This document shows positions 34,903-44,690 of a stretch of DNA of 64,000 nt, piece by piece. Location of the stretch: contig MEOF01000032.1 of assembly GCA_001769505.1 (NCBI GenBank), forward strand, positions 1 through 64,000. The letters run 5' to 3'. The position numbers and the translations under genes were made by a program. How positions within the stretch are numbered: the stretch's first letter is position 1; the number at the start of each line of letters is the position of its first letter. The notes beneath the pieces are model-generated. The model saw nothing but the letters and a program-made list of their open reading frames with translations, made no database searches and had not been told where the DNA came from. The DNA is from Bacteroidetes bacterium GWF2_33_38 (lineage in GTDB: Bacteria > Bacteroidota > Bacteroidia > Bacteroidales > GWF2-33-38).

Positions 34903-37473
34903 ATGAAAAAATATTTTATAATTATAGTAGCATTATTTACTGGTTTAAGCAATAGTTTTGCTCAAAACAAAATTGCGATTGATAGTCTTCAAAATATAAT
35001 TATTTCTGTTGAAAAAGAATGTACTACACTCTGCGAGAAAGACACACTCAGAATAAAAGCATACATAGAATTAAGTTCTTTGATACTAAATAGTCAACCA
35101 GATTCTTCATACAAACTAAAACAAAAAGCTAAAAATCTTTCGAAAGAATTGTTAAAATCTACCAACCTGAACGTCAAAAATGTTTCAGGAATTAAGAATG
35201 ATTTAGCAGCAGCAATTATTGGCTGTGGATTGTATTATGAAATTAAGGGCAAAAATGACAAAGCAATTGAAGCGTACAATGAAGCAATAATAATTTTTGA
35301 AGAAACAAATAATAAAGAAGGCATTTCAAAATGCTTAAACAATATTGCAACCATTAATTTTAGAGCTGGAAAAATTATTGAAGCCTTAAACTATTTTAAT
35401 AAAAATTTGATAATTCTTCAAGAGTTAGGAAATAAGCAAGGTATAGCTGTTACATTGAATAACGTTGCTCATATATGTTTAAATCAGGGAGACGTTAAAA
35501 AAGCATTAGATTATTTTTCAAAAAGCCTTAAAATACTTGAGGAAATTAATGACAAAAAAAGTTTGGCAACTTTACTTAACTCTATAGCAGGAGCATATGC
35601 TGATCAAGGAGACTACGATAAAACTCTCGAATTTATTAACAGAAGTCTATCAATTTTTGAAGAACTAAACGATAAAAAAGGAATTGCAGAAATATTAAAT
35701 AATTTAGGAAATATTTATGAAAAACAAGCTAAAATTGATACTGCAATAATTTATTACAATAAATCATTATTAATCAGACAAGAAATTGATGATAAAAGGG
35801 GTATTTCAATTTGCTTTAATAATATAGCAGGAATTAAACTTAAATTAGCCAATAAAGCTAAATTGGAAAATGATATATCTAAATCTAAATTATTGATAAA
35901 TGAAGCTGAAGATTTTTACAAAAAGAGTTTAGAAATTAAAACAGAGATTAATGATAAAATTGGTCAGGTTAATGTTTTAATAAATCTTGCAAAAATTGCA
36001 AAGTTAAATAATCAATTATTAAACAAAGTTACAATAGTTTCAGAAGCATACAGAATTAGTAAAGATTTAGGTTTTCCAAAAGAGATTCAAAATTCGGCTT
36101 CTTTAATGAAAGATATAGCATTATTAAAGGGAGATATTACCAAAGCTTATTTCTATTTATCAGAAGAAATTACAATGCGAGATAGCATACAAAACGAAGA
36201 AAATTATAAAGCCATCCAAAAACAGCAAGTAAGGTATGAATATGAAAAAAAATCCACAGCTGATAGTATATATCACGCAAAAGCTATGGAAATTAAAAAC
36301 TTGCAAATGGCAAAAATTGAAAAAGAAAAAGAGAATCAACTAATATTGATTTATTCATTCATAGTCGGATTTATTATAATTTTAATTTTTTCAATAGTTA
36401 TTTTTCGTCTATTTATCCAAAAAAAGAAAGCTAACATTAACCTTGCTGAACAAAAATTAAGAATTCAACATCAAAACAATAGCTTAATACAAGCCAATGA
36501 AGAAATTAATGCACAAAAAGAAGAAATTTTAACTCAGCGCGACGAAATTGAAGCACAACGAGATTTAGTTGTGGAACAAAAAAGCCATATCGAAGAAATT
36601 CACAAAGAAGTAACCGACAGTATTATTTATGCTAAACGCATTCAACAAGCAATGTTGCCTGATTTTTCGGTAAGCAGTAATCAGTATTCAATATTCCAAA
36701 AAACTACCGATTACCAATTACCAATTACTGATAACTTTATTTTATTCCGCCCCAAAGATATTGTTTCAGGGGATTTTTATTGGACTGCACAAATTGAAAA
36801 TCATTTGATTTTTGCAGTAGCCGATTGTACCGGTCATGGTGTACCTGGTGCATTTATGAGTATGCTTGGGATTAGCTTCTTAAACGAAATTGTGCATAAG
36901 CAACACGTTATTCAAGCAAATCAAATTTTAAATGAATTGCGAAAAGAAATAATAAATGCCTTACAGCAAAAAGGCGAATCGGGCGAACAAAAAGATGGAA
37001 TGGACATGAGCCTAGTGGTAATTGACAATTCACAATTTGCAATTAATAATTATTGTTACGCCCAATTTGCTGGAGCAAATAATCCGCTTTGGATAGTGAA
37101 AAGTGATAAGTTAAAAGTGAAAAATGAAGAAAATACTAAACTTGATGAACTTTCAACTTTTAACTTTCAACTTGACGAAGTCAAAGCCGACAAAATGCCT
37201 ATTGCTATCTACGAACGAATGGACAATTTTACCAATCATGAAATTGAAATAAACCAAGGTGATTGTTTATATTTGATGTCTGACGGATACGAAGACCAAT
37301 TTGGAGGTCCAAAAGGCAAAAAATTCTTATCCAAAAACCTAAAACAATTACTTTTGGACAATTCACAATTGCCAATGAAGAAGCAAAAAGAAATTTTAGA
37401 AAAAACCATAACAGATTGGATTGGAAATGGAGAACAAATTGACGATATTACAGTATTAGGAATTAAAATTTAA
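34903..37473 (+). CDS. array gene 2: TPR sensor - SpoIIE phosphatase
   Basis: An 856-aa protein. Signal peptide (..LSNSFAQ); TPR region ~90-420 with 40-residue units of the 'GNIYEKQAKIDTAIIYYNKSLLI' kind; transmembrane helix ~482-505 (LILIYSFIVGFIIILIFSIVIF); coiled coil; SpoIIE domain from NFILFRPKDIVSGDFYW (~610). All catalytic motifs are present. The loop before NFILF is enlarged by AT-rich repeat DNA (attaccaatt type), and a second site encodes IDNSQFAINNY from 'attgacaattcacaattt'-like sequence. Two nt after gene 1. The C-terminal ~80 residues are nearly identical to gene 3. Confidence 0.9.
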   Translation: MKKYFIIIVALFTGLSNSFAQNKIAIDSLQNIIISVEKECTTLCEKDTLRIKAYIELSSLILNSQPDSSYKLKQKAKNLSKELLKSTNLNVKNVSGIKNDLAAAIIGCGLYYEIKGKNDKAIEAYNEAIIIFEETNNKEGISKCLNNIATINFRAGKIIEALNYFNKNLIILQELGNKQGIAVTLNNVAHICLNQGDVKKALDYFSKSLKILEEINDKKSLATLLNSIAGAYADQGDYDKTLEFINRSLSIFEELNDKKGIAEILNNLGNIYEKQAKIDTAIIYYNKSLLIRQEIDDKRGISICFNNIAGIKLKLANKAKLENDISKSKLLINEAEDFYKKSLEIKTEINDKIGQVNVLINLAKIAKLNNQLLNKVTIVSEAYRISKDLGFPKEIQNSASLMKDIALLKGDITKAYFYLSEEITMRDSIQNEENYKAIQKQQVRYEYEKKSTADSIYHAKAMEIKNLQMAKIEKEKENQLILIYSFIVGFIIILIFSIVIFRLFIQKKKANINLAEQKLRIQHQNNSLIQANEEINAQKEEILTQRDEIEAQRDLVVEQKSHIEEIHKEVTDSIIYAKRIQQAMLPDFSVSSNQYSIFQKTTDYQLPITDNFILFRPKDIVSGDFYWTAQIENHLIFAVADCTGHGVPGAFMSMLGISFLNEIVHKQHVIQANQILNELRKEIINALQQKGESGEQKDGMDMSLVVIDNSQFAINNYCYAQFAGANNPLWIVKSDKLKVKNEENTKLDELSTFNFQLDEVKADKMPIAIYERMDNFTNHEIEINQGDCLYLMSDGYEDQFGGPKGKKFLSKNLKQLLLDNSQLPMKKQKEILEKTITDWIGNGEQIDDITVLGIKI
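37096..37180 (+). repeat. in-frame inverted repeat in the phosphatase loop (type A)
   Basis: Left arm 'aagttaaaagt' and right arm 'acttttaacttt' are reverse complements around ~30 nt. It encodes KLKVKNEENTKLDELSTFNF. A nearly identical tract occurs in array genes 7, 8 and 9. Confidence 0.7.
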
Positions 37474-37490
37474 GAAATACAAGCAACAAA

Positions 37491-40031
37491 ATGAGAGAAA
37501 ATATTTTTAATAACGATTTTAAAAAATTAATATTTATACTGATAATTTTAATCAATATCATTATAATTCAAACTGTTAATGGGCAAAATTGTGATTCATT
37601 GTGGAATATATATAATAATGCAAAAAACGATACCACTCGAATAAAGTTATTAAACGAAGAAATTGGCTATATATACGAAACAATCAATATTGATTCAGCA
37701 ATATTTTTCTACAACAAAGCAATAGCATTAGCCGATAAAAATATAATGCAAAAAACAAAAAACGAAACCACATTTCTTAACCTAAAAGCAACATCTTTAC
37801 GTTATATAGGCATTGTATATATTGACAATGAACAATTTGACAAAGCAATAGAATATTACTTAAAATCATTAAAAATATTTACTCAGATTGGTAATAGCGA
37901 AGGAATGGCGAGCTGTTATACAAATTTAGGAAACGCTTACAATAATAAAAGCGATTATTACAAAGCAATCGAGTTTTTTCTGAAGTCTTTAAAAATTGAC
38001 GAAAAAAGTGGAAATAAAAAAGGAGTTTCAATGTGCTATACAAATATTGGAGCTGTCTACGCTTCTTTAGGAAATTATGATAAGTCAATCGAGTATTTTC
38101 TAATGTCATTAAAAATAAAAGAAGAATTGAAAGACATTAAAGGTATTTCCAATTGCTATAACAATATTGGGATTATTCATAAAGAGCAAGGAAATTACAA
38201 GAAATCTATTGAGTTTTTACTAAAAGCATTAGAAATTGATGAAAAAAATGGAGATCAAATTGGAGCCTCCTATTGCATAACAAATATTGCCAACGTATAT
38301 AAAAATCAAGGAGATGATGACAATGCATTATCGTACTATTTTAAAGCATTAGATTTTTTCGAAAAATATGATGATAAAATAGGAATGACTTCATGTTATG
38401 GTAATATTGGAAGTATGTACCTTCGAAAAGCTGAATATGACAAGGCTAGTGAATTTTTCTTAAAGTCATTAAAAATTAACGAAGATTTAGGATTTAAAGA
38501 GGGAATTGCACAAATATATTTTCAACTCTCATCTCTTAATGTAACTCTCTCGGAACAAAAAAATATTAGTGCCCAAATAAAATTAAATTATGTGAGTAAA
38601 TCTATCGATTACGGACTAAAATCTATGTTTGTAGCACAAGAGATAAAAGCACTTCCTCGTATTTATGATGCAGCAGAAGTATTAATGGAAAGCTATAAAA
38701 TATCTCACAATTACATAAAATATATGGAATATGCAGAAATATTCATTGCAACCAAAGATAGTATGTTTTCGGAAGAAAAAACAAAGGCTCTTACCGAAAT
38801 GGGGACGAAATACGAATCTGAAAAAAAGCAACTTGAAATAGATAAAATGCAAAAACAAAAAGAACTTGATAATAAAACAATTGAGGCTCAGCAAGCGGAA
38901 AATAAAAAGCAACAAATTATCATAGTTTCTGCAATTGGAGGGTTTTTGATAATATTGGTTTTTTCTATAATTATTTTGAGAATGTTTGGTCAAAAACGAA
39001 AAGCAAATATCTTGCTTGCCTCTCAAAATGCTGAAATCACTCAACAAAAAGAAGAAATATCGGCTCAACGCGACGAAATTGAAGCTCAAAGAGACACTGT
39101 TGTTTTACAAAGGGATCACATCGAGGAACAAAATAAAGAAATTACTGACAGTATAAATTATGCTAAACGAATTCAACATGCTGTCCTACCCGACTTCGAT
39201 ACTATGAACATGATACTTGGCGAACATTTCATTTTATTCAAACCCAAAGACATTGTTTCCGGAGATTTTTATTGGGCTACGATTTTCAAAAATTGGCAAA
39301 TATATACTGTGGCAGATTGTACTGGACACGGTGTTCCGGGTGCATTCATGTCGATGCTCGGAATTAGTTTCATTAACGAAATTGTGCGAAAAGAAGAAGT
39401 TTCTCAAGCCAGCCACATACTTGATCATCTCAGAACTAGAATCATTGAATCGCTCAAACAAAAAGGAATTTCGGGCGAACAAAAAGACGGAATGGACATC
39501 AGTATGTGCGTATTAAATTTGGAAACACAAAAACTTCAATTTGCAGGTGCAAATAATCCGCTTTGGATAGTGAAAAGTGAAAAGTTAAAAGTGAATAGTG
39601 ATGAGTTACAAGATGAAAGTTTATCAAGTCCTTCAAGTTATAAAGTAGATAAAAAATCAAATTCCTTTGCTGTCATTCCAAACTCTCCCCCTGTCATTCC
39701 GAACGAACGTGAGGAATCTAACTTTCAACTTTATGAACTAAAGCCCGACAAAATGCCAATAGCCATTTACGAACGCATGGACGAATTCACTAATCATGAA
39801 ATTGAAATAAACCAAGGCGATTGCCTATATTTAATGTCCGACGGATACGAAGACCAATTTGGAGGTCTTAAAGGCAAAAAATTCTTATCCAAAAACCTTA
39901 AACAATTACTTTTGGACAATTCACAATTGACAATGAAGAAGCAAAAAGAAATTTTAGAAAAAACCATAACAGATTGGATTGGAGATGGCGAACAAATTGA
40001 CGATATTACGGTAATGGGAATTAAAATTTAA
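37491..40031 (+). CDS. array gene 3: TPR sensor - SpoIIE phosphatase
   Basis: An 846-aa protein. N-terminal signal/anchor (LIFILIILINIIIIQTVNGQ); six or more TPRs ~90-330 with motif 'CYTNIGAVYASLGNYDKSIEYFLMSLKI'-type units; transmembrane helix ~476-499; coiled coil with EEISAQRDEIEAQRD; SpoIIE domain from HFILFKPKDIVSGDFYW (~578). The central part (YWATIFKNWQI..ISMCVLNLETQ) matches gene 5, while the last ~80 residues match gene 2 almost exactly, so the gene is a mosaic. Its loop carries a composite repeat insertion that includes VIPNSPPVIPNEREESN. Confidence 0.9.
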   Translation: MRENIFNNDFKKLIFILIILINIIIIQTVNGQNCDSLWNIYNNAKNDTTRIKLLNEEIGYIYETINIDSAIFFYNKAIALADKNIMQKTKNETTFLNLKATSLRYIGIVYIDNEQFDKAIEYYLKSLKIFTQIGNSEGMASCYTNLGNAYNNKSDYYKAIEFFLKSLKIDEKSGNKKGVSMCYTNIGAVYASLGNYDKSIEYFLMSLKIKEELKDIKGISNCYNNIGIIHKEQGNYKKSIEFLLKALEIDEKNGDQIGASYCITNIANVYKNQGDDDNALSYYFKALDFFEKYDDKIGMTSCYGNIGSMYLRKAEYDKASEFFLKSLKINEDLGFKEGIAQIYFQLSSLNVTLSEQKNISAQIKLNYVSKSIDYGLKSMFVAQEIKALPRIYDAAEVLMESYKISHNYIKYMEYAEIFIATKDSMFSEEKTKALTEMGTKYESEKKQLEIDKMQKQKELDNKTIEAQQAENKKQQIIIVSAIGGFLIILVFSIIILRMFGQKRKANILLASQNAEITQQKEEISAQRDEIEAQRDTVVLQRDHIEEQNKEITDSINYAKRIQHAVLPDFDTMNMILGEHFILFKPKDIVSGDFYWATIFKNWQIYTVADCTGHGVPGAFMSMLGISFINEIVRKEEVSQASHILDHLRTRIIESLKQKGISGEQKDGMDISMCVLNLETQKLQFAGANNPLWIVKSEKLKVNSDELQDESLSSPSSYKVDKKSNSFAVIPNSPPVIPNEREESNFQLYELKPDKMPIAIYERMDEFTNHEIEINQGDCLYLMSDGYEDQFGGLKGKKFLSKNLKQLLLDNSQLTMKKQKEILEKTITDWIGDGEQIDDITVMGIKI
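39569..39740 (+). repeat. composite in-frame repeat in the phosphatase loop
   Basis: Contains the left half of the type A repeat, part of type B (tcaagttataaagt), and at 39671-39720 two 'gtcattcc' units, the second being 'gtcattccgaacgaacgtg' followed by 'aggaatct'. That is a classic dispersed bacterial repeat read as VIPNEREES. Confidence 0.75.
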
Positions 40032-40035
40032 GCTA

Positions 40036-42435
40036 ATGAGAAAAAATATCACTTTATTACTTTCATTAATTATATTTATTACAGGATTAAAAGCTGATGA
40101 TGAAATCCATTATAATGATAGCCTGTACCATAAAATAGTCACAGACAGTCTTTTTAATATTTTTAATAATGCAGAAAATGATACTATAAAAATCAATCTT
40201 TTAAATGATGAAATAGGAATAATATACGAAAGTATTAATATAGATTCTGCCTTATTTTTTTATGAAAAAGCTATTAAAATTGCAGATAAACACCTAAAAA
40301 AATCTCCGTTTGAAAATAATGTAAACTTAACCGATTTTATTTCTAAAAATGAACATAAAAAAAAATCTTTTTCAAATGAAATAAAAACCTATGCAAATCT
40401 GAAAGCACAATCACTAATGTATATTGGGCTTATTTTTCAGGACAGAGGAAATTTTTCTTACGCAATTGAAAAAATTCTTTTTTGCTTAAACATTTATAAA
40501 CTTACCGATAATAAGCAAGGACTTATTGCATGCAATGGTAATTTAGGAAATATTTTTACAATTCAAGGTAATTATCCCAAAGCTATAGAATATTATTTAA
40601 ACTCTTTAAAAATTTCAGATGAACTGCTAAGTATTGCTAAAGAAGATTATGAAATTAAGCAATTAAAACAAAGTATGTCATATTGTTATATAGGAATTGG
40701 AAATATTCATATTGAACAGAAAAATTATACTACTACAATCGAATATTTTAAAAAATCTCTTGAAATTGCTCTCGAGTTAGATGACAAAAGTGGGATTGCT
40801 CTTTCATACAATAATATCGGTAATGTATATAATGAAAATAATAATTCTGATTTAGCGATAAACTTTTATCTCAAAGCACTGGCTATTCAAATAGAAATTA
40901 ATGATAAAAATAGTATAGCTACTTGCTATGGAAATATAGGCACAATATACAAAGACAAAGGAGACAAACTACAGAGTTCTGATTCTCATACAGATTCAAT
41001 TTATAAGTATTATAACTTAGCGTTAGATTATTTTCAAAAATCATTTTCAACATTTGAAGAATTAGAAAATAAAAATGGAACAGCTTATACGTTAGTTAGC
41101 ATTGCATCGCTTCATAATGCATTGTCCGAATATTTGGAAGGAGAAAAAGAAAAAAAACATTTAATTCTTGCATTAGAAAATGGGACTAAAGCTTTTAATA
41201 TTGCAAAAGAAATTAATTCTCTTCCAATTGAAATTAAAGCTGCATATGAATTAAAAACCATATATATTAATCTTAAGGATTATGAAAAAGCCATAAAATT
41301 TTCTGAAATTTATATTGCACTTAAAGATAGCTTGTTTAAAGAAGAAAAAACAAATGCAATTGCTAAAGCAGAAATGCAATTTGAATCCGAAAAAAAACAA
41401 AATGAAATTAAACTTCTTAATAAAGAAAAAGAACTGAAAGAAATTGAAATTTCTAAACAAAAAACAACTAAAAACTATTTAATTGGAATAGTCTTACTTA
41501 TAATAATTTTTTCAATAGGAATTATAATTGCATATCGTAATAAAAGAAAAAATAATATTTTATTAAAGTTTCAGAACATTGAAATTAGTGAAAGAAATGA
41601 AGAAATAAGACAACAAAAAGAAGCAATATCTCTGCAAAGTGAAATGCTTGAAAATACTAATAAAATACTTGAAAGAAAAAATATTCAAATTATAGATAGT
41701 ATAAACTACGCAAAACAAATTCAGGATTCAATCCTACCATCAGAGGCAGTCATAAATGAAGTATTCGGGGAATCTTTTATATATTTCAAACCTAAAGATA
41801 TTGTTAGTGGCGATTTTTACTGGTTTACTGAAATTGAAAATCAAAAATTTATAGCTGTAGTTGATTGCACCGGTCATGGAATTCCCGGAGCATTTATGAG
41901 CATGATTGGAAATACTTTATTAAACGAAATAGTAAACCAAAAAAAGATTTTTGACCTCGATAAAATTCTTCTTGAGATGCACGAAGGCATATTATATTCA
42001 ATGAGTCAAAAAAGCAAAGAAACCACGAATAATGACGGAATGGAGATTTCAATTTGCAAAATTAAAGATGACAAACTCGAAATTACTTCAACAAATCAAA
42101 ATGTTATTTTAATAACAAATAACAATGTTATTGAAATTGAGGGAGGATTATATTCTATCGGATCATTTTTTAAAGTTGACTTAACATCATTTCCCATTAA
42201 AACTTTTGATATTCAAGCTCCTTTACTTATTTATTTGTTCTCCGATGGATTTCATGATCAGTTCGGTGGACCTAATAATAAAAAATTTTCTTATAACCAA
42301 TTACGAGACTTGTTAATTGAAAATCAATCTTCAACATTAACAGAGCAGGTAAATGTTTTGGAAAAAGCATTAAACGATTGGATTGGAGACGGAGAACAAA
42401 TTGATGATATTACTATATTGGGAATTAAAATTTAG
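40036..42435 (+). CDS. array gene 4: TPR sensor - divergent SpoIIE phosphatase
   Basis: A 799-aa protein. Signal peptide (..ITGLKAD); TPRs ~120-430; transmembrane helix ~482-501; coiled coil; SpoIIE domain from SFIYFKPKDIVSGDFYW (~580). The Asp motifs SGDFYW, VDCTGHG, SDGFHDQFGG and QIDDITILGI are kept, so it may still be active. It is the most diverged copy: KDGMD is NNDGME, and the universal AGANNPL strand is replaced by TSTNQNVILI. It lacks the repeat-derived loop. Gap of 4 nt to gene 3. Confidence 0.88.
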   Translation: MRKNITLLLSLIIFITGLKADDEIHYNDSLYHKIVTDSLFNIFNNAENDTIKINLLNDEIGIIYESINIDSALFFYEKAIKIADKHLKKSPFENNVNLTDFISKNEHKKKSFSNEIKTYANLKAQSLMYIGLIFQDRGNFSYAIEKILFCLNIYKLTDNKQGLIACNGNLGNIFTIQGNYPKAIEYYLNSLKISDELLSIAKEDYEIKQLKQSMSYCYIGIGNIHIEQKNYTTTIEYFKKSLEIALELDDKSGIALSYNNIGNVYNENNNSDLAINFYLKALAIQIEINDKNSIATCYGNIGTIYKDKGDKLQSSDSHTDSIYKYYNLALDYFQKSFSTFEELENKNGTAYTLVSIASLHNALSEYLEGEKEKKHLILALENGTKAFNIAKEINSLPIEIKAAYELKTIYINLKDYEKAIKFSEIYIALKDSLFKEEKTNAIAKAEMQFESEKKQNEIKLLNKEKELKEIEISKQKTTKNYLIGIVLLIIIFSIGIIIAYRNKRKNNILLKFQNIEISERNEEIRQQKEAISLQSEMLENTNKILERKNIQIIDSINYAKQIQDSILPSEAVINEVFGESFIYFKPKDIVSGDFYWFTEIENQKFIAVVDCTGHGIPGAFMSMIGNTLLNEIVNQKKIFDLDKILLEMHEGILYSMSQKSKETTNNDGMEISICKIKDDKLEITSTNQNVILITNNNVIEIEGGLYSIGSFFKVDLTSFPIKTFDIQAPLLIYLFSDGFHDQFGGPNNKKFSYNQLRDLLIENQSSTLTEQVNVLEKALNDWIGDGEQIDDITILGIKI

Positions 42436-42441
42436 TTGATT

Positions 42442-44670
42442 ATGCAAAAAAAAATTGGATTACTATTCATATTTATCGTGTCAGTAGTGCTAATTTCAGC
42501 ACAGAATTTACACGTTCTTGACAGTCTTAATAAAATTATTAAAAGTCAAGCTCACGATACCATAAAGATTAAAACACAATTCTTGTTTGGGTGTGAATTA
42601 GCAGACTCTAATCCTGACTCAGCCAACACAGTATTTAATCAAATACTAACTAATTGCCTCGAAAAACAGAAACAGAAAAGCAATAAATTTTATGAAATAT
42701 TCGAAGCTCATGCTTTAAAAAAACTTGGTTATGTTGCATTTCTAAAAGGGAATTATCCATCATCACTTGAACGCTATCTATCATCATTGAAAAAATTTGA
42801 AAAACTGAATATATATAATGAACAAGCTTATGTTTCCCAATACATTGGACTTGTCCACCATTATCAAAGCCCCGAAACATTCGATGAGGCATACGTTTGG
42901 TATAAAAAATCTAAAAAATTAATGATTCAAGTTGGCGATAAGCTTGGAAATGCTCGTGTAAATAGAGATATAGGCAGCTTATTTTCAGATCCTATTTCGT
43001 TAGAATTTTTCAATATTGATTCTGCATTGTATTATTATAAAATTTCGTATGCAGTGATTAGTGAAATTGGCGAACCCGACGAAATAGCTGGGTTTGATCT
43101 AATTTTATCATGGTTAATGCTTGAAAATGGAGATTATAAAGGTGCGATTGAAAAAATAAATAAATCACACGAATATTTTATAAAAGTAAATAACGAATTT
43201 GGAATATTTTCTTGCATCAGAGCACTTGCATCGGTTAATGCAAAAATGAATAATTTTGATGAAGCTGAAAAATTATATTTAACAGCACTCAAAATGGCTG
43301 AAAAAATTCAACACCTCGACGGAATAAACAATATTTACGAATCTCTTTCAATCGTAAAATCAGATCAAAAAGACTACAAAAAAGCAATGGAATACTACAA
43401 ATTTTCAGTAGAAACAAAATTCAAGATTTATTCGCAAGAAAAAATAAATGCAATGACCGAAATGCAAACTAAATATGAAACCGAAAAAAAAGAACTCGAA
43501 ATCGAAAATCTAAATAAAGAAAAAGAAATTCAGAACCAAGTAGTTGAAAAACAAATGGTATTAATTTACTCTTTTATCCTCGGCTTTTTAATTGTGTTGG
43601 TTTTTTCAATAATAATCACAAAACAGTACAGCGATAAACGAAAAGCAAATTTTAAACTTGCACAGCAAAACACCGAAATTTCACAACAAAAAGAAGAGAT
43701 TTCTGCCCAACGTGACGAAATTGAAACTCAACGCGACGAAATTGCAAAACATCGAGATTTAGTTATTGAACAAAAAGACGAAATCGAATCGAGCATTAAT
43801 TACGCTAAACGTATTCAAAATGCAGTTCTTCCCGATTCAGAAATTCTTAAAATGATTCTCGGCGAACATTTCATATTATTTAAACCAAAAGATATTGTTT
43901 CGGGCGATTTTTATTGGGCAACTATTTTCAAAAATTGGCAGATTTTTACTGTTGCTGATTGCACAGGACATGGCGTCCCAGGTGCATTTATGTCCATGCT
44001 TGGGATAAGTTTCATCAACGAAATTGTACGAAAAGAAGAAATTATACAGGCCAATCAAATTTTACATCACTTACGAATTAGAATTATTAATTCACTTCAA
44101 CAAAAAGGCGTATCGGGCGAACAAAAAGACGGAATGGACATCAGTATGTGCGTATTAAATTTAGAAACACAAACACTTCAATATGCCGGAGCAAATAATC
44201 CTCTTTGGATAGTGAAAAGTGAAGAGTTAAAAGTGAAGAGTGAAGAATTAAGAGGGGAAAGTGAAAAGTTAAAAGTGAAAAGTAATGAGTTACAAGTTGA
44301 AAGTTCATCAAGTTATAAAGTAGACGAAAAAATAAATTCCGACTTTATAAACTTTACGAACTTTCAACTTTACGAACTAAAAGGAGATAAAATGCCTATT
44401 GCGATATATCTAAAAATGGATGAATTTACTAATCACGAAATTGAAATAAATAAAGGCGATTGTTTGTATTTGATTTCAGATGGGTACGAAGACCAATTTG
44501 GAGGATCAAAAGGCAAAAAATTTATGTCGAAAAACCTTAAACAATTATTCATTGACAATTGCCATTTATCAATGAATGAGCAAAAAGAAGTTTTAGAAAA
44601 AACATTAACGGATTGGATTGGAGATGGTGAGCAAATTGACGATATTACAGTAATGGGAATTAAAATTTAA
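42442..44670 (+). CDS. array gene 5: TPR sensor - SpoIIE phosphatase
   Basis: 742 aa when started at ATG 42442; the ORF-track TTG two codons upstream adds nothing. Signal peptide (..VLISAQN); degenerate TPRs ~60-330; transmembrane helix ~373-396; coiled coil (QQKEEISAQRDEIETQRDEIAKHRD); SpoIIE domain from ~473 with all motifs. The phosphatase core is close to gene 3. Its loop between IVKS and DKMPIAIY is the longest in the array, with the repeat duplicated (SEELKVKSEELRGESEKLKVKS). Confidence 0.9.
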   Translation: MQKKIGLLFIFIVSVVLISAQNLHVLDSLNKIIKSQAHDTIKIKTQFLFGCELADSNPDSANTVFNQILTNCLEKQKQKSNKFYEIFEAHALKKLGYVAFLKGNYPSSLERYLSSLKKFEKLNIYNEQAYVSQYIGLVHHYQSPETFDEAYVWYKKSKKLMIQVGDKLGNARVNRDIGSLFSDPISLEFFNIDSALYYYKISYAVISEIGEPDEIAGFDLILSWLMLENGDYKGAIEKINKSHEYFIKVNNEFGIFSCIRALASVNAKMNNFDEAEKLYLTALKMAEKIQHLDGINNIYESLSIVKSDQKDYKKAMEYYKFSVETKFKIYSQEKINAMTEMQTKYETEKKELEIENLNKEKEIQNQVVEKQMVLIYSFILGFLIVLVFSIIITKQYSDKRKANFKLAQQNTEISQQKEEISAQRDEIETQRDEIAKHRDLVIEQKDEIESSINYAKRIQNAVLPDSEILKMILGEHFILFKPKDIVSGDFYWATIFKNWQIFTVADCTGHGVPGAFMSMLGISFINEIVRKEEIIQANQILHHLRIRIINSLQQKGVSGEQKDGMDISMCVLNLETQTLQYAGANNPLWIVKSEELKVKSEELRGESEKLKVKSNELQVESSSSYKVDEKINSDFINFTNFQLYELKGDKMPIAIYLKMDEFTNHEIEINKGDCLYLISDGYEDQFGGSKGKKFMSKNLKQLFIDNCHLSMNEQKEVLEKTLTDWIGDGEQIDDITVMGIKI
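44214..44380 (+). repeat. expanded in-frame repeat in the phosphatase loop
   Basis: About three tandem 'agtgaagagttaaaagtgaa' units, then a type B segment with 'gactttataaactttacgaa'. Length differences from paralogues are multiples of three. Confidence 0.65.
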
Positions 44671-44690
44671 TTGTTAAACATTAAATAATA

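Noticed and set aside
40036-42435. Array gene 4 as a pseudogene
   Set aside because: The frame is intact and the metal-binding Asp motifs are conserved, so divergence is a better explanation.
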